This document shows positions 24,533 to 34,819 of a DNA stretch of 64,000 nt, piece by piece. Numbering within the stretch: the first letter of the stretch is position 1; each line of letters opens with the position of its first letter. A program made the translations under genes and the position numbers. The notes under the pieces were generated by a model. It did not search any database. It was not told where the DNA came from and saw only the letters and a list, made by a program, of their open reading frames with translations. The DNA lies in the NCBI RefSeq assembly GCF_017526105.1, contig NZ_CP071839.1, forward strand, positions 4,270,001 through 4,334,000. The letters are read 5' to 3'. The DNA comes from Streptomyces cyanogenus. GTDB taxonomy: Bacteria; Actinomycetota; Actinomycetes; Streptomycetales; Streptomycetaceae.

Positions 24533-25507
24533 ATGCACACCGACGAACACGAGAACGTCATCGAGGTCACCGACCTCAGGCGGGTCTACGGGGGCGGGTT
24601 CGAGGCCGTACGCGGAATCACCTTCTCCGTGGCACGCGGAGAGATCTTCGCCCTGCTGGGCACCAACGGCGCCGGAAAGACCTCGACGGTCGAGCTGCTG
24701 GAAGGGCTCGCGGCACCGGCCGGCGGCCGGGTCCGGGTGCTCGGCCACGATCCCCACCGCGAGCGGGCCGCCGTACGGCCCCGCACCGGCGTGATGCTCC
24801 AGGAGGGCGGCTTCCCCGCCGAGCTGACCGTCGCGGAGACCGCCCGGCTGTGGGCCGGCTGCACCAGCCGGGCCCGGCCGGAGGCCGAGGTGCTGGAACT
24901 CGTCGGGCTCACGGGCAGGGCCGGGGTGCGGGTCAAGCAGCTGTCCGGCGGGGAGCGCAGACGCCTGGACCTGGCGCTCGCCCTGCTCGGCGATCCCGAG
25001 GTGCTGTTCCTCGACGAGCCGACGACCGGACTCGACGTGGAGGGCCGCCGGGACACCTGGGAACTGGTCCGCGCTCTGCGCGCCGCGGGCACCACCGTGC
25101 TGCTCACCACGCACTACCTGGAGGAGGCCGAGGACCTGGCCGACCGGCTCGCCATCCTGCACGAGGGCCGGATCGCCGTCTCCGGGACACCGGCCGAGGT
25201 CACCGCGGGCCGCCCCTCCCGGATGTCCTTCGAACTGCCCGACGGCTACTTCCTCGGCGATCTGCCGCCCCTCGCCGACCTCGGCGTCTGCGGACACGAG
25301 AGCGACGGCCGGGTGGTGCGGCTGCGCACCCGCGAACTCCAGCGGACCGCCACCGCCGTGCTCACCTGGGCCGAGCGGACCGGTGTCGAACTGCGCGGCC
25401 TGGACGTGCGCTCGGCCTCGCTGGAGGAGGCCTTCCTCGGGATCGCGCGGACGGGGGTCCCCCCACTCGAAGGAAGCCGGGAGCGGGGCAAGGAGGTGGC
25501 GGCATGA
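24533..25507 (+). CDS. ABC transporter ATP-binding protein
   Basis: 324-aa ATPase of the DrrA/CcmA exporter class. Walker A is GTNGAGKTS (about residue 43), the signature is LSGGERRRLDLALALLGDPE, Walker B is VLFLDEPTTGLD and the switch His lies in TTHYLEEAED. The extra C-terminal domain after about residue 215 is typical of two-component drug or lantibiotic-like exporters. The stop overlaps the permease start (ATGA). Encoded with a NarL-type two-component system, which suggests signal-induced export, often of antimicrobial peptides or lipids; the substrate is unknown. Confidence 0.95.
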   Translation: MHTDEHENVIEVTDLRRVYGGGFEAVRGITFSVARGEIFALLGTNGAGKTSTVELLEGLAAPAGGRVRVLGHDPHRERAAVRPRTGVMLQEGGFPAELTVAETARLWAGCTSRARPEAEVLELVGLTGRAGVRVKQLSGGERRRLDLALALLGDPEVLFLDEPTTGLDVEGRRDTWELVRALRAAGTTVLLTTHYLEEAEDLADRLAILHEGRIAVSGTPAEVTAGRPSRMSFELPDGYFLGDLPPLADLGVCGHESDGRVVRLRTRELQRTATAVLTWAERTGVELRGLDVRSASLEEAFLGIARTGVPPLEGSRERGKEVAA

Positions 25508-26283
25508 GCAGTCCCGCCCTCGCCCCGTCCGTACGGCGGCTGCGCGCGCTGGCACGGGCCGAGCTGACCCTTCTCGCCCGCAACCGCGGGGTCGTGTTCA
25601 CCGCGCTCCTGGTGCCGCTCGGGCTGCCGTTCAGCGTGCGGCCGGCCCTCGACCAGCTGGACCTGGAGAAGAAGGGCATCAGCGTCGGCGCGTCCATGTT
25701 CACGGCCGCGGTCGGCTTCGCCTTCCTGTTCGCCGTCTACTCCTCGCTCGTCAACGCCTACGTCGCCCGCCGCGAGGAACTCGTCCTCAAGCGGCTGCGC
25801 ACCGGCGAACTGACCGACACCGAGATCCTCACCGGCACCGCCCTGCCCGCCGTGACCCTGGGCCTCGCGCAGGCCCTGGTGCTGGGCATCGGATGCGCGG
25901 TGCTGCTGAACGCCGGGGCACCCGAGGCGCCGTACCTGACCCTGCTGGGGCTGGCGGCCGGGCTGGTGCTGAGCGCCGCGCTCGCCGCGCTCACCGCGTC
26001 CGTCACCCGGACCGTGGAGAGCGGCCAGGTCACCGGGCTGCCGCTGGTGTTCGTGTCGATGATGGGCTCGGGGATCATGTTCCCCACCGAGGTCATGCCG
26101 GAGAAGCTCGCCTCCGTCTGCGAGCTGCTCCCGCTGTCCCCCGCGATCCGGCTCGTCCGGGCGGGCTGGACCGGCGGGTTGAGCGCGTACGAGGCGTTCG
26201 GCGCCCTCGCGACCGCGCTGGCCTGGACCGCGGTGGCGGTGTTTGCTGTACGGCGGTGGTTCCGGTGGGAGCCCCGGCGCTGA
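25504..26283 (+). CDS. ABC-2 type transporter permease
   Basis: 259-aa membrane protein (MSSPALAPSVRRLRALARAE). About six membrane segments are seen, beginning around residue 30 (GVVFTALLVPLGLPFSV) and ending FGALATALAWTAVAVFAVRR. The central region has the ABC-2 pattern YVARREELVLKRLRTGELTD and VTGLPLVFVSMMGSGIMFPT. It pairs with the ATPase upstream by a 4-base overlap. The kinase gene starts 14 bases after its stop, so all four genes form one operon. Confidence 0.92.
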   Translation: MSSPALAPSVRRLRALARAELTLLARNRGVVFTALLVPLGLPFSVRPALDQLDLEKKGISVGASMFTAAVGFAFLFAVYSSLVNAYVARREELVLKRLRTGELTDTEILTGTALPAVTLGLAQALVLGIGCAVLLNAGAPEAPYLTLLGLAAGLVLSAALAALTASVTRTVESGQVTGLPLVFVSMMGSGIMFPTEVMPEKLASVCELLPLSPAIRLVRAGWTGGLSAYEAFGALATALAWTAVAVFAVRRWFRWEPRR

Positions 26284-26297
26284 AGATCGGGGGGCGC

Positions 26298-27539
26298 GTG
26301 GTGGGGCGGATACGGCGGTGGCAGCAGCGGCACTGGCGGGAGCGGAGCAAGGCGGAGCGGGTAGAGCTGTACACGGTCGTCACCTGGTACGGCACGACCT
26401 GGTTCTTCTCGCTCGGCTGGCTGCTGCTCCCCCTGGTCGGCGGGCTCGACCACCGGCCCGTGTCCCTCGTCCTCGGCGCGCTGCTCCTCCTGGTGGCGGC
26501 CCTGCAGTGCGCGGTCTCGAACCGGCTGACCCGGCCCGCGCTCGACCACTACCTGGGGCGCGCCCGGCTGCCGGCCCGGGCGCACGGCCTCCCGGCCCTC
26601 CTGCTGGGGCTGGCGCTGGCGCTGCTCGTGGCCCTCGCCGCGCTGGACGCGGCCGACCCGGTGACGGTCCGGCTGGCGATCGGCGCCGCCCTGCTGCCGT
26701 TCGGCGTGCTCTACGGACTCGCCGTCCCGGTACGGGTGTTCCTGCGCGGGGCGGCACTGCTCGGGGTGCTGCTCATGGGCGCCGTCGGACTCGCCGACCC
26801 CGACGGCGCCGGGATCCTCGTGACCGGTCTGATGGTCGCCTTCCAGACGGTGTTCTCGCTGCTCGCATGCCGCTGCGGCGCCTGGACCCTGGCCGTGCTG
26901 TGGGAGGCCGAACGGGCCCGCGAGGTGGAGGCCCGGCTCGCCGTCGCCGAGGAGCGGCTGCGGTTCGGGCGGGACCTGCACGACGTACTGGGCCGGAACC
27001 TGTCGGTGATCTCCCTGAAGAGCGAGTTGGCGGTGCAACTGGCCCGGCGGGGGCGGCCGGAGGCCGTGGAGCAGATGATCGAGGTGCAGCGCATCGCCCA
27101 GGAGTCCCAGCGCGAGGTGCGGGCCGTCGTGCGCGGGTACCGGGAGGCCGACCTCGGTGCCGAACTCGCCGGGGCACAGGGCGTGTTGACCGCCGCCGGG
27201 ATCGACTGCGAGGTGCGCGCGGAGACCGGCGGGCTGCCCGCCGAGGTGCAGTCCGCGCTCGGCTGGGTGGTGCGCGAGGCGACCACCAACGTGCTGCGGC
27301 ACGGGGACGCGGGCCGGTGCGAGGTGGAACTCGCGGTGCACGAGGGGCATGTGGTGCTGACGGTGGAGAACGACGGTGCCGGTGCCGTGGCGGCCGGCGG
27401 TGGCGGTGGCGGCTCGGGCATCACCGGGCTGCGGGAGCGGCTGGCCGCCGTGGGCGGGACCTTGGAGGCCGGGCTGGTGGCCGGCCGGGACCGGTTCCGG
27501 CTGGTGGCGGAAGTACCCCTGACGACCGTCAACCCTTGA
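26298..27539 (+). CDS. sensor histidine kinase, NarL/DesK type
   Basis: 413 aa with the start at GTG 26298 or 26301 behind GGGGGG; the open frame extends back into the permease gene but without support. Five to six membrane segments occupy residues about 30-195 (first TVVTWYGTTWFFSLGWLLLP). A dimerisation helix follows with the phospho-acceptor His in RFGRDLHDVLGRNLSVISLK (HisKA_3). The HATPase domain shows REATTNVLRHGDAGRCEVEL and a G-rich ATP lid (GGGGGGSGITGLRERL). No extracellular sensor domain is visible, so sensing is probably within the membrane, as in DesK- or LiaS-like kinases. Confidence 0.92.
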   Translation: MVGRIRRWQQRHWRERSKAERVELYTVVTWYGTTWFFSLGWLLLPLVGGLDHRPVSLVLGALLLLVAALQCAVSNRLTRPALDHYLGRARLPARAHGLPALLLGLALALLVALAALDAADPVTVRLAIGAALLPFGVLYGLAVPVRVFLRGAALLGVLLMGAVGLADPDGAGILVTGLMVAFQTVFSLLACRCGAWTLAVLWEAERAREVEARLAVAEERLRFGRDLHDVLGRNLSVISLKSELAVQLARRGRPEAVEQMIEVQRIAQESQREVRAVVRGYREADLGAELAGAQGVLTAAGIDCEVRAETGGLPAEVQSALGWVVREATTNVLRHGDAGRCEVELAVHEGHVVLTVENDGAGAVAAGGGGGGSGITGLRERLAAVGGTLEAGLVAGRDRFRLVAEVPLTTVNP

Positions 27540-27594
27540 CGACGAGGAGCTCCTGACGCCCGTGAGTCCCGACGACTGTGAGAGGAGTCATCCC

Positions 27595-28209
27595 GTGAGC
27601 GCTCCGGTACGGCTGTTGCTCGCCGACGACGAACACCTGATCCGGGGTGCGCTGGCCGCGCTGCTGTCCCTGGAGGACGACCTGCTGGTCGTCGCCGAGG
27701 CGGCGAGCGGGCCCGAGGCGCTGGCCATGGCCCGGGCGCACGAACCCGACGTGGCCGTGCTGGACCTGCAGATGCCGGGCGCCGACGGTGTGAAGGTCGC
27801 CACATCCCTGCGCGCCGAACTGCCCGGCTGCCAGGTGCTGATCGTCACCGGGCACGGCAGGCCCGGGCATCTGAAACGGGCGCTCGCGGCCGGTGTGCGC
27901 GGGTTCGTCCCGAAGACCGTCAGTGCGCAGCGGCTCGCCGAGATCATCCGGACCGTGCACTCCGGAAGCCGCTACGTCGACCCGGAGTTGGCCGCCGACG
28001 CGATCTCCGCCGGGGACTCGCCGCTGACCGCGCGGGAGGCCGAGGTGCTGGAGCTGGCCGCCGACGGAGCGCCGGTCGCGGAGATCGCCGAGCGGGCCGC
28101 GCTGTCGCCGGGGACCGTGCGGAACTACCTCTCCTCGGCCGTCTCGAAGCTCGGGGTCGAGAACCGTCATGCGGCAGTGCGTCTCGCACGCGCCCGAGGT
28201 TGGGTATAG
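27595..28209 (+). CDS. response regulator, NarL/LuxR type
   Basis: 204 aa from GTG 27595 (MSAPVRLLLADDEHLIRGAL), with AGGAG 7 bases upstream; GTG 27562 is a weaker alternative. The receiver domain has the acidic pair ADDEH and phospho-Asp in VLDLQMPGADG. The C-terminal LuxR-type HTH runs from LTAREAEVLELAADGAPVAE to GTVRNYLSSAVSKLG. It is presumably phosphorylated by the upstream kinase and controls the exporter operon. The gene ends 23 bases before the second tRNA-Gly; a TATAGTT-like -10 element for that tRNA overlaps the stop codon. Confidence 0.92.
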   Translation: MSAPVRLLLADDEHLIRGALAALLSLEDDLLVVAEAASGPEALAMARAHEPDVAVLDLQMPGADGVKVATSLRAELPGCQVLIVTGHGRPGHLKRALAAGVRGFVPKTVSAQRLAEIIRTVHSGSRYVDPELAADAISAGDSPLTAREAEVLELAADGAPVAEIAERAALSPGTVRNYLSSAVSKLGVENRHAAVRLARARGWV

Positions 28210-28232
28210 TTGCTCTCGCGCAACGGCGCACT

Positions 28233-28305
28233 GCGGACGTAGCTCAGTTGGTAGAGCGCAACCTTGCCAAGGTTGAGGTCGCGAGTTCGAGCCTCGTCGT
28301 CCGCT
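28233..28305 (+). tRNA. tRNA-Gly(GCC), copy 2
   Basis: Identical over all 73 bases to 24328-24400, anticodon GCC. The downstream terminator is also duplicated, giving a direct repeat of about 107 bp on either side of the exporter/two-component genes. Confidence 0.95.
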
Positions 28306-28312
28306 CGGGATG

Positions 28313-28342
28313 AGACCCCGGTCCACTGGACCGGGGTCTTTT
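28313..28342 (+). terminator. tRNA-Gly terminator, copy 2
   Basis: AGACCCCGGTCC (28313-28324), loop ACT, GGACCGGGGTCT (28328-28339), then TTTTT. Confidence 0.88.
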
Positions 28343-28349
28343 TCGTGCC

Positions 28350-28554
28350 CTAGGGGCCTGACTGACAATGCGCGTCGTCGCCCGAAGGGCGGCCGTGCGG
28401 CGTCAGGTGCGTGCTCTGGGGGTCCCCCCGGCCGGAGGCTGGGGGAGTGCCGGCCCCGGGCCCTCGTACTGGACGTACTCGGGTCTGGGGCCGGTGCGGC
28501 GAGAGTGCGTGCATGGCGTCGCGCGGCAGACGGGATTTGTCGGACAGGCCCTAG
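28350..28554. mobile_element. MITE-like element inserted at CTAG
   Basis: The 205-bp segment is bounded by CTAG on both sides (28350-28353, 28551-28554). It has imperfect terminal inverted repeats: GGGCCTGACTGACAA inward from the left and GGCCTGTCCGACAA inward from the right. It has no coding capacity. The middle contains a GC-rich palindrome (GGGGGTCCCCCCGGCCGGAG, continuing into GGCTGGGGGAG) that I recall as a common Streptomyces intergenic motif. IS630/Tc1-type elements prefer CTAG and duplicate TA, so this is probably a non-autonomous derivative. The right copy of TA forms part of the purC stop codon. Confidence 0.75.
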
Positions 28555-29450
28555 GACCAGCTGGTGCCCGTCAGGTGCTCGTAGGCCTCGACGTACTTCT
28601 GCCGGGTCGCCGCGACGACCTCCTCCGGCAGCGGCGGCGGGGGCTGCTCGCTCCTGCGGTCCCAGCCGGACGCCGGCGAGGTCAGCCAGTCACGGACGTA
28701 CTGCTTGTCGTACGACGGCTGGGCGCGGCCCGGCTGCCACTGGTCGGCCGGCCAGAAGCGGGAGGAGTCCGGGGTGAGGACCTCGTCGGCGAGGACGAGG
28801 GTGTCGCCGTCGAAGCCGAACTCGAACTTGGTGTCGGCCAGGATGATCCCCCGGTCCCGGGCGATGTCCCGTGCGCGGGAGTACACCGCGAGCGTGGCCT
28901 GGCGCAGCTGGGCGGCGGTCTCCGCGCCGACCTGGCGGGCCACCTCCTCGTAGGAGACGTTCTCGTCGTGCTCGCCGACCTCGGCCTTGGTGGCCGGGGT
29001 GAAGATCGGGGCGGGGAGTTCGGAGCCGTCGACGAGGCCTTCGGGGAGGGCGAGGCCGCAGACCGTACGGGACTCCTGGTACTCGGCGAGGCCGGAGCCG
29101 GTGAGGTAGCCACGGGCCACGCACTCCACCGGGACCATCTTCAGCGACTTGCAGACCAGGGTGCGGCCCGCCCAGTCGGCCGGGGCGCCCTCGGGCAGCT
29201 CGGTGCTGATGACGTGGTTCTCGGCGAGGTCGCGCAGCTGGTCGAACCACCACAGGGAGAGCTGGGTGAGCACCCGGCCCTTGTCGGGGATCTCCGTGGG
29301 CAGCACCCAGTCGTAGGCGGACATGCGGTCGCTGGCGACCATCACGAGGTCGCCCGCCTCGTTCTGGTACAGCTCGCGCACCTTTCCGGTGTGCAGGTGC
29401 ACCAGGCCCGGAACCTCGATGGGCTCGGGCTTTTCTACGAATCCGGACAC
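28551..29450 (-). CDS. purC: SAICAR synthetase
   Basis: 299 aa from GTG 29450 (MSGFVEKPEPIEVPGLVHLH), with GGGGAGG 5 bases upstream; an upstream in-frame extension is rejected. It joins aspartate to CAIR with ATP to make SAICAR. Characteristic blocks are HTGKVRELYQ, VASDRMSAYDWVLPTEIPDK, VECVARGYLTGSG and ILADTKFEFGFDGDTLVLAD plus DEVLTPDSSRFW. The UAG stop lies in the CTAG target of a MITE, so the 3' untranslated region now runs straight into that element. Transcribed alone, with a 73-base gap to the upstream gene. Confidence 0.96.
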   Translation of the reverse strand: MSGFVEKPEPIEVPGLVHLHTGKVRELYQNEAGDLVMVASDRMSAYDWVLPTEIPDKGRVLTQLSLWWFDQLRDLAENHVISTELPEGAPADWAGRTLVCKSLKMVPVECVARGYLTGSGLAEYQESRTVCGLALPEGLVDGSELPAPIFTPATKAEVGEHDENVSYEEVARQVGAETAAQLRQATLAVYSRARDIARDRGIILADTKFEFGFDGDTLVLADEVLTPDSSRFWPADQWQPGRAQPSYDKQYVRDWLTSPASGWDRRSEQPPPPLPEEVVAATRQKYVEAYEHLTGTSWS

Positions 29451-29523
29451 GGTTCCTCCCCGTGGTTCTGACCAAGTGCCTCGATTCTCCCGTATGGGGG
29501 TGATAGGGCGCGCGCCCGGGGGG

Positions 29524-31023
29524 TCAGTCGCGTTTGCAGATGCGGTCCAGCAGGTTCGCCGTGGCCCGCTGGATCCGGGCGTCCACATGGCCGGGGCGGT
29601 CCAGGGCCGGGGACCAGGCGAAGGTGCCGGAGGCGAACACCCAGGCGCCGGACGGGGCCCGGTACAGGGATGTCTCCTGGTGGCGCAGGACGCCGTCGTT
29701 GTCGGTGTACGGGGAGTGGGCGAGCAGGATGCGCTCGTCGTGCTCGGGCAACGGGGTGCGCGGGAAGTAACGGTCCGCCTCGCCGGCGACCAGGCCCGCG
29801 ATCTCGTCGCCCTCGTGCGCGCCGGTCGCCTCCCACAGCCAGTGACCGCCGTTGCGGACGATCAGCGGGTACGGCTCGGGCACCCGGCCCGCGTACTGGA
29901 CGCCGACCAGCTGCTGCTCCGGCCGGTCGATCTCCCGCCACAGCACGGGCCGGCCCGGGCCCTTGCGCTTGCGGCAGGTCAGCAGCCGGTGCGGGACACC
30001 GGACGGGGAGGGTCCCAGGTCCACCTGCCAGTACATGGTGTTGGCGGAGAGGAAGACCAGCGAGGTGCCCCGGTCGCGGGCGTCCTCGACGGCCCGGCGC
30101 ATCGGCACCGACCAGTACTCGTCGTGGCCGGGGAAGACCAGGCCCCGGTAGCGGGTGGGATCGATCCGGCCGGCGTGCAGGTCGCGGGCCTCGGCGTAGG
30201 CGATGTCGTAGCCGTAGCGCTCGGCCCAGCGGATGAAGTCGTAGGCGTGACCGACGTGCAGGGGAAGGCCCGCACCCGCGTAGGGGCGGTCGAAGGAGAC
30301 CGTGGTGGCCGCGTCGGCCTCGCCGAGCAGCCGGCCCTTCTCGTCCCACGCGTGGTAGAGGCTGGCGCCCGTGTGGCCGTCCTCCGGGTACAGGTTGTAC
30401 GCCTGCCAGGTGATGTCCGGCAGCAGCAGCAGGAGGTCGGCGGGGTGGTCGTCGCGGACCGTGAACGGCACGTGGGAGCGGTAGCCGTCGGCCGTGGTGA
30501 GGACGGCCACGTAGGCGCCGATGCTCCAGTAGGAGGGCACCTGGAGGCGCCAGGACAGCCACCAGTGGTGGCAGGAGACCGTGCGGTCGGCGGTCAGCGG
30601 CGGCGGCTGGACGATCCCGGAGAGCCGGGGGCTGGTGGTGATCTTGGCGGCGCCGTCACCGCCGTAGTGGCCGATGCGGTAGATGTCGACGCTGAACTCC
30701 TGCGGCGGGTCGACCGTGATGTGGAAGTCGATCGCCTCGCCGGGCGCGACCGCGCCGGTGGACGTGAAGCCCTTGATCTGGCGGTGCACGTCGTCGGCCG
30801 TGCGGGGGCCGGCGTCGGCCGCACGCGGCACGGGGACGCGCCTGCCGGCACCGCCGGTCGGCTGCTGCGGGCTGGGGTCGACGTACCACGGCACGACGTG
30901 GCCGGTGTCGTCGAAGTACGTCTCACTGCCGCGCAGCCAGGGCACCGGGCCCTGACCGAAGGGGTCCGTGACGGCGTGCGCGAGTGCTCCGGACTCCCAG
31001 CGGCGGATGTGGTCCGAGGCCAT
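29524..31023 (-). CDS. N,N-dimethylformamidase beta-subunit-like protein
   Basis: 499-aa protein (MASDHIRRWESGALAHAVTD). The N-terminal beta-sandwich (about 75-170: APGEAIDFHITVDPPQEFSV, DIYRIGHYGGDGAAKI) is followed by a large domain with DDHPADLLLLLPDITWQAYN and FPGHDEYWSVPMRRAVEDAR. These match the large subunit family of N,N-dimethylformamidase. There is no signal peptide and no companion small-subunit gene. The family hydrolyses formamides or remains uncharacterised in actinobacteria; activity cannot be claimed. The GHDEYW block is the likely metal/active-site region (from family knowledge). Confidence 0.8.
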   Translation of the reverse strand: MASDHIRRWESGALAHAVTDPFGQGPVPWLRGSETYFDDTGHVVPWYVDPSPQQPTGGAGRRVPVPRAADAGPRTADDVHRQIKGFTSTGAVAPGEAIDFHITVDPPQEFSVDIYRIGHYGGDGAAKITTSPRLSGIVQPPPLTADRTVSCHHWWLSWRLQVPSYWSIGAYVAVLTTADGYRSHVPFTVRDDHPADLLLLLPDITWQAYNLYPEDGHTGASLYHAWDEKGRLLGEADAATTVSFDRPYAGAGLPLHVGHAYDFIRWAERYGYDIAYAEARDLHAGRIDPTRYRGLVFPGHDEYWSVPMRRAVEDARDRGTSLVFLSANTMYWQVDLGPSPSGVPHRLLTCRKRKGPGRPVLWREIDRPEQQLVGVQYAGRVPEPYPLIVRNGGHWLWEATGAHEGDEIAGLVAGEADRYFPRTPLPEHDERILLAHSPYTDNDGVLRHQETSLYRAPSGAWVFASGTFAWSPALDRPGHVDARIQRATANLLDRICKRD

Positions 31024-31406
31024 GGTCGCTCCCCTCCCTCATGCCCCCGTGCCTGTGTCGGTGGTGCTCGCTGTTCTCACTGTGCTGTTGGTGGCTCTCG
31101 ATGCACGCTTCCTGCGCTTCGTGCGCTTCCCGTTGCGCCGTTGCGTGCTCGGGTGCTGTTCGTGCCCGGTCGTGCTGTCGTATGTCGCATGCCTTTGCCA
31201 AAGGCGTGGTCGGTCCCAGCACATCACATAACGCACGGGCCCGGTCACTAGTCGTTGCGAATTGACCTGAACTGGAAGTCGGCTTTCCGTTACGACGGTG
31301 AAGGCGGGGGTGCGGGAGGCGTCACGCGGCCCTGCAGGGGCTCGTGGCAGTCTCCGCGCTGCCTGCCGGCGGGCTTCCTCGGCCGCCGGGTGGGGTCCGC
31401 TGCGGC
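31024..31406. other. intergenic region with TTTGCCAAA palindrome
   Basis: 383 bases without a credible gene. A 15-bp inverted repeat GCCTTTGCCAAAGGC lies at 31191-31205 and would suit a regulator of the downstream (minus-strand) formamidase-like gene. The neighbouring 31070-31190 is T- and G-rich with CGTTGCG/CGTGC repetitions. Confidence 0.45.
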
Positions 31407-33284
31407 TCAGACGAGTCTCACGGGCTTCTCCGGGCGTATTCCGGACGCGGCCAGCCAGTCGCGCAGCGGGCCCGGGTCCCCCTCTTCGATCAGGCTGCGG
31501 ACCCTGGGGGCCAGATCGGCGGCCCGCTCGCCGCCCAGCAGCAGGGACGGGCCGTCCAGCCAGTCCAGGGCGGGGGCCGCGCCGGCGGTGTCCACGGCCG
31601 CGCAGCACACCATCGCCGTGACGTGGTCGGCGAGGAGTTCGCGGGCGGTGCGATGGGGTTGCAGCGGGAAGGGGGGCAGGTCGGAGTCGTCCCAGCGGCT
31701 GGTGTCGGGGGCTTGGCCGGTGGCCGTCGTGCCCTCGCGGGCCAGCTCGGCGCTGAGGCCTGCGGCCAGGGCGGCGCTGCGGGGGGTGCCGGGTTCCGTG
31801 CCGGTGGCTTCCGCCGGGTCCGCCTCGGCTTCGCCTTCGGCGTCCGTGTTCCCACCAGCACCACCCGTGCGGCTTTCGTCGTCGGGTGCGGATGGCCCCG
31901 GTGCGGGGTGCTCGCCGTCGGCGGCTTGGCGGGTGGGATCGGGGGATGCCTCGGCGTCGGCGGGTTGGCGGGCCGGGTGGGGGGACGTCTCGTCGGCGGG
32001 GGCTCGTTTGAGGGGCTCTGCCAGGTGGTTCAGGACTCGGGCGAGGGTGGGGCCGCCGGGGTCGGGGGTGCCTGTCAGGGAGGGGCGGACGCCCAGGGAG
32101 TCCAGGACCCGGTGGAGGCGGGCCGCGTCGGTGCGCCAGGTGCGGTCCACGACCTCCTCCGGATACGCCTGCCAGTCGACCGGCGCCCAGTCGGGCCCGG
32201 ACTCGGCGGGGCCGCCGTGGAAGAGCCGGGCGGCGAGCAGCGAGGTCGCCTCGTCCACCGCGCCGGGTTCCTCCAGCAGATCGCAGGCGGGGCGCTCGCC
32301 GAGCCGGGAGGTGAAGCCCTCGGCGAGCCGGTCGCGGCGGGACAGCTCGGTGAGCGCCGCGACCACGCCCGCGTCCAGCCGGGACGGCCAGCGGCCCATG
32401 CGCCAGGCGGGCAGCGCCACCCGGGTCAGCAGCCGGTCCCAGCCGGCGTACGCGAGCCCGACCTGCTCCTGGGCGACGATCCGCAGCCCGTAGTCCACCG
32501 CCTGGGCGCGCTCGGCCGCCGCCGCCGCGACCCCGCGCTCCATCTGTGTCGCATGCTCGCGGCAGCCGCGCAGCAGCAGCCGGGCCACCCAGCCGAGGGC
32601 CGCGCACAGCCCGCGGACCAGCGGGCACCGGCCCGGAGTCGAGGCGACGGCCACGGCCGCGTCCAGGCCGCGCACGAAACGGCGGGCGGCCGCTATGTCC
32701 GGGTGCGCCGAGGGGCCCGTACCCGCGATGACCGGGGCGAGGACCGCGCGCAGCTCGCCCACGCGCATCCACCACAGGAACGGTGAGCCGATGACGAGGA
32801 CCGGGGCGACCGGGGTCCGGCGGCGGCCGGGACCCGCTATCTCGTCGGGCGCCGGACGCGGGGGCGGGCCGTGGGCCGAGTGGGCGCGGTCCTCCAGCCA
32901 GCTGTCGCAGTCGGGGGTGAGCGCTATGGCCGAGGGCGCCGGCACGTCCAGCCGTTCGGCCAGGTCGCGCACCATCCGGTACAGATCGGGGGCGGAGTTC
33001 TCCGCGATCGGCACCGTGGGGCTCATGGCGGGGCGGGCCCGGGCCACGACCACGGCGATGCCCGCCGCGGCCAGCAGCACCAGCACCGCGAGCGCGCCGA
33101 CGATCCACCGGGCGGCGTCCCAGCCCGGGCCGACGAGGCGGCCGGTGGAGACGCCGGTGAACAGGATCACCGCGGCACCCGCGGGCAGCAGGGCCACGGC
33201 CAGCGCCCGGCCCCGGACCCGCAGGACGGCGAGGGCCCGGGAGCGCGCGGCCTGTGCGCCCGCCTCCACACCGATTCCGGTCAC
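31407..33284 (-). CDS. membrane protein with degenerate M48-like region
   Basis: 625 aa from GTG 33284 (MTGIGVEAGAQAARSRALAV). Two membrane segments lie at about 22-42 and 55-80 (AARWIVGALAVLVLLAAAGI). A soluble domain with peptidase-M48-like layout follows (APDLYRMVRDLAERLDVPAP, then VLVIGSPFLWWMRVGELRAV plus LAPVIAGTG), but the HExxH zinc motif is absent. A low-complexity insert at about 455-530 contains a palindromic DNA repeat shared with the acylase gene at 43423. The C-terminal domain is all-helical. Conserved between purC and purD in Streptomyces from memory; function unknown, and it is probably not an active protease. Confidence 0.8.
   Translation of the reverse strand: MTGIGVEAGAQAARSRALAVLRVRGRALAVALLPAGAAVILFTGVSTGRLVGPGWDAARWIVGALAVLVLLAAAGIAVVVARARPAMSPTVPIAENSAPDLYRMVRDLAERLDVPAPSAIALTPDCDSWLEDRAHSAHGPPPRPAPDEIAGPGRRRTPVAPVLVIGSPFLWWMRVGELRAVLAPVIAGTGPSAHPDIAAARRFVRGLDAAVAVASTPGRCPLVRGLCAALGWVARLLLRGCREHATQMERGVAAAAAERAQAVDYGLRIVAQEQVGLAYAGWDRLLTRVALPAWRMGRWPSRLDAGVVAALTELSRRDRLAEGFTSRLGERPACDLLEEPGAVDEATSLLAARLFHGGPAESGPDWAPVDWQAYPEEVVDRTWRTDAARLHRVLDSLGVRPSLTGTPDPGGPTLARVLNHLAEPLKRAPADETSPHPARQPADAEASPDPTRQAADGEHPAPGPSAPDDESRTGGAGGNTDAEGEAEADPAEATGTEPGTPRSAALAAGLSAELAREGTTATGQAPDTSRWDDSDLPPFPLQPHRTARELLADHVTAMVCCAAVDTAGAAPALDWLDGPSLLLGGERAADLAPRVRSLIEEGDPGPLRDWLAASGIRPEKPVRLV
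31853..31900. repeat. intragenic palindromic repeat, copy 1
   Basis: The 38 bases at 31862-31899 match 44643-44680 at 32 positions. The core is CACCCGTGCGGC ... CGGGTGCGG. It lies in frame inside the 625-aa membrane protein gene, encoding part of its low-complexity insert. Confidence 0.65.
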
Positions 33285-33502
33285 GTGCCGACCTCGCCCC
33301 CTCCCTGCCGATCGCGTGCTGCCCTGGTCTTGCTCACTCCCCCACTGTGGCACCCGCGACTGACATCGCAATGCCGGTGGGCCAAGTGCCGGAACGCTTG
33401 CGCGGCACCCTAGTTGGGGCCCCCGCCCCCGTCAGCCGTACGGGCGATTGCTCACTCGATGGAATGGCTTTGGTCAGAGCTGGGTGACAGACAGCAAAGA
33501 TC

Positions 33503-33529
33503 AGGCCCCGGATTGTGGATCCGGGGCCT
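33503..33529 (-). terminator. purD terminator
   Basis: AGGCCCCGGAT (33503-33513) pairs with ATCCGGGGCCT (33519-33529). On the minus strand it is followed by GATCTTTGC. Confidence 0.75.
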
Positions 33530-33559
33530 GGGAGGCGTACGGGCAGGTCAGACGGGTGC

Positions 33560-34819
<1,260 letters not shown>

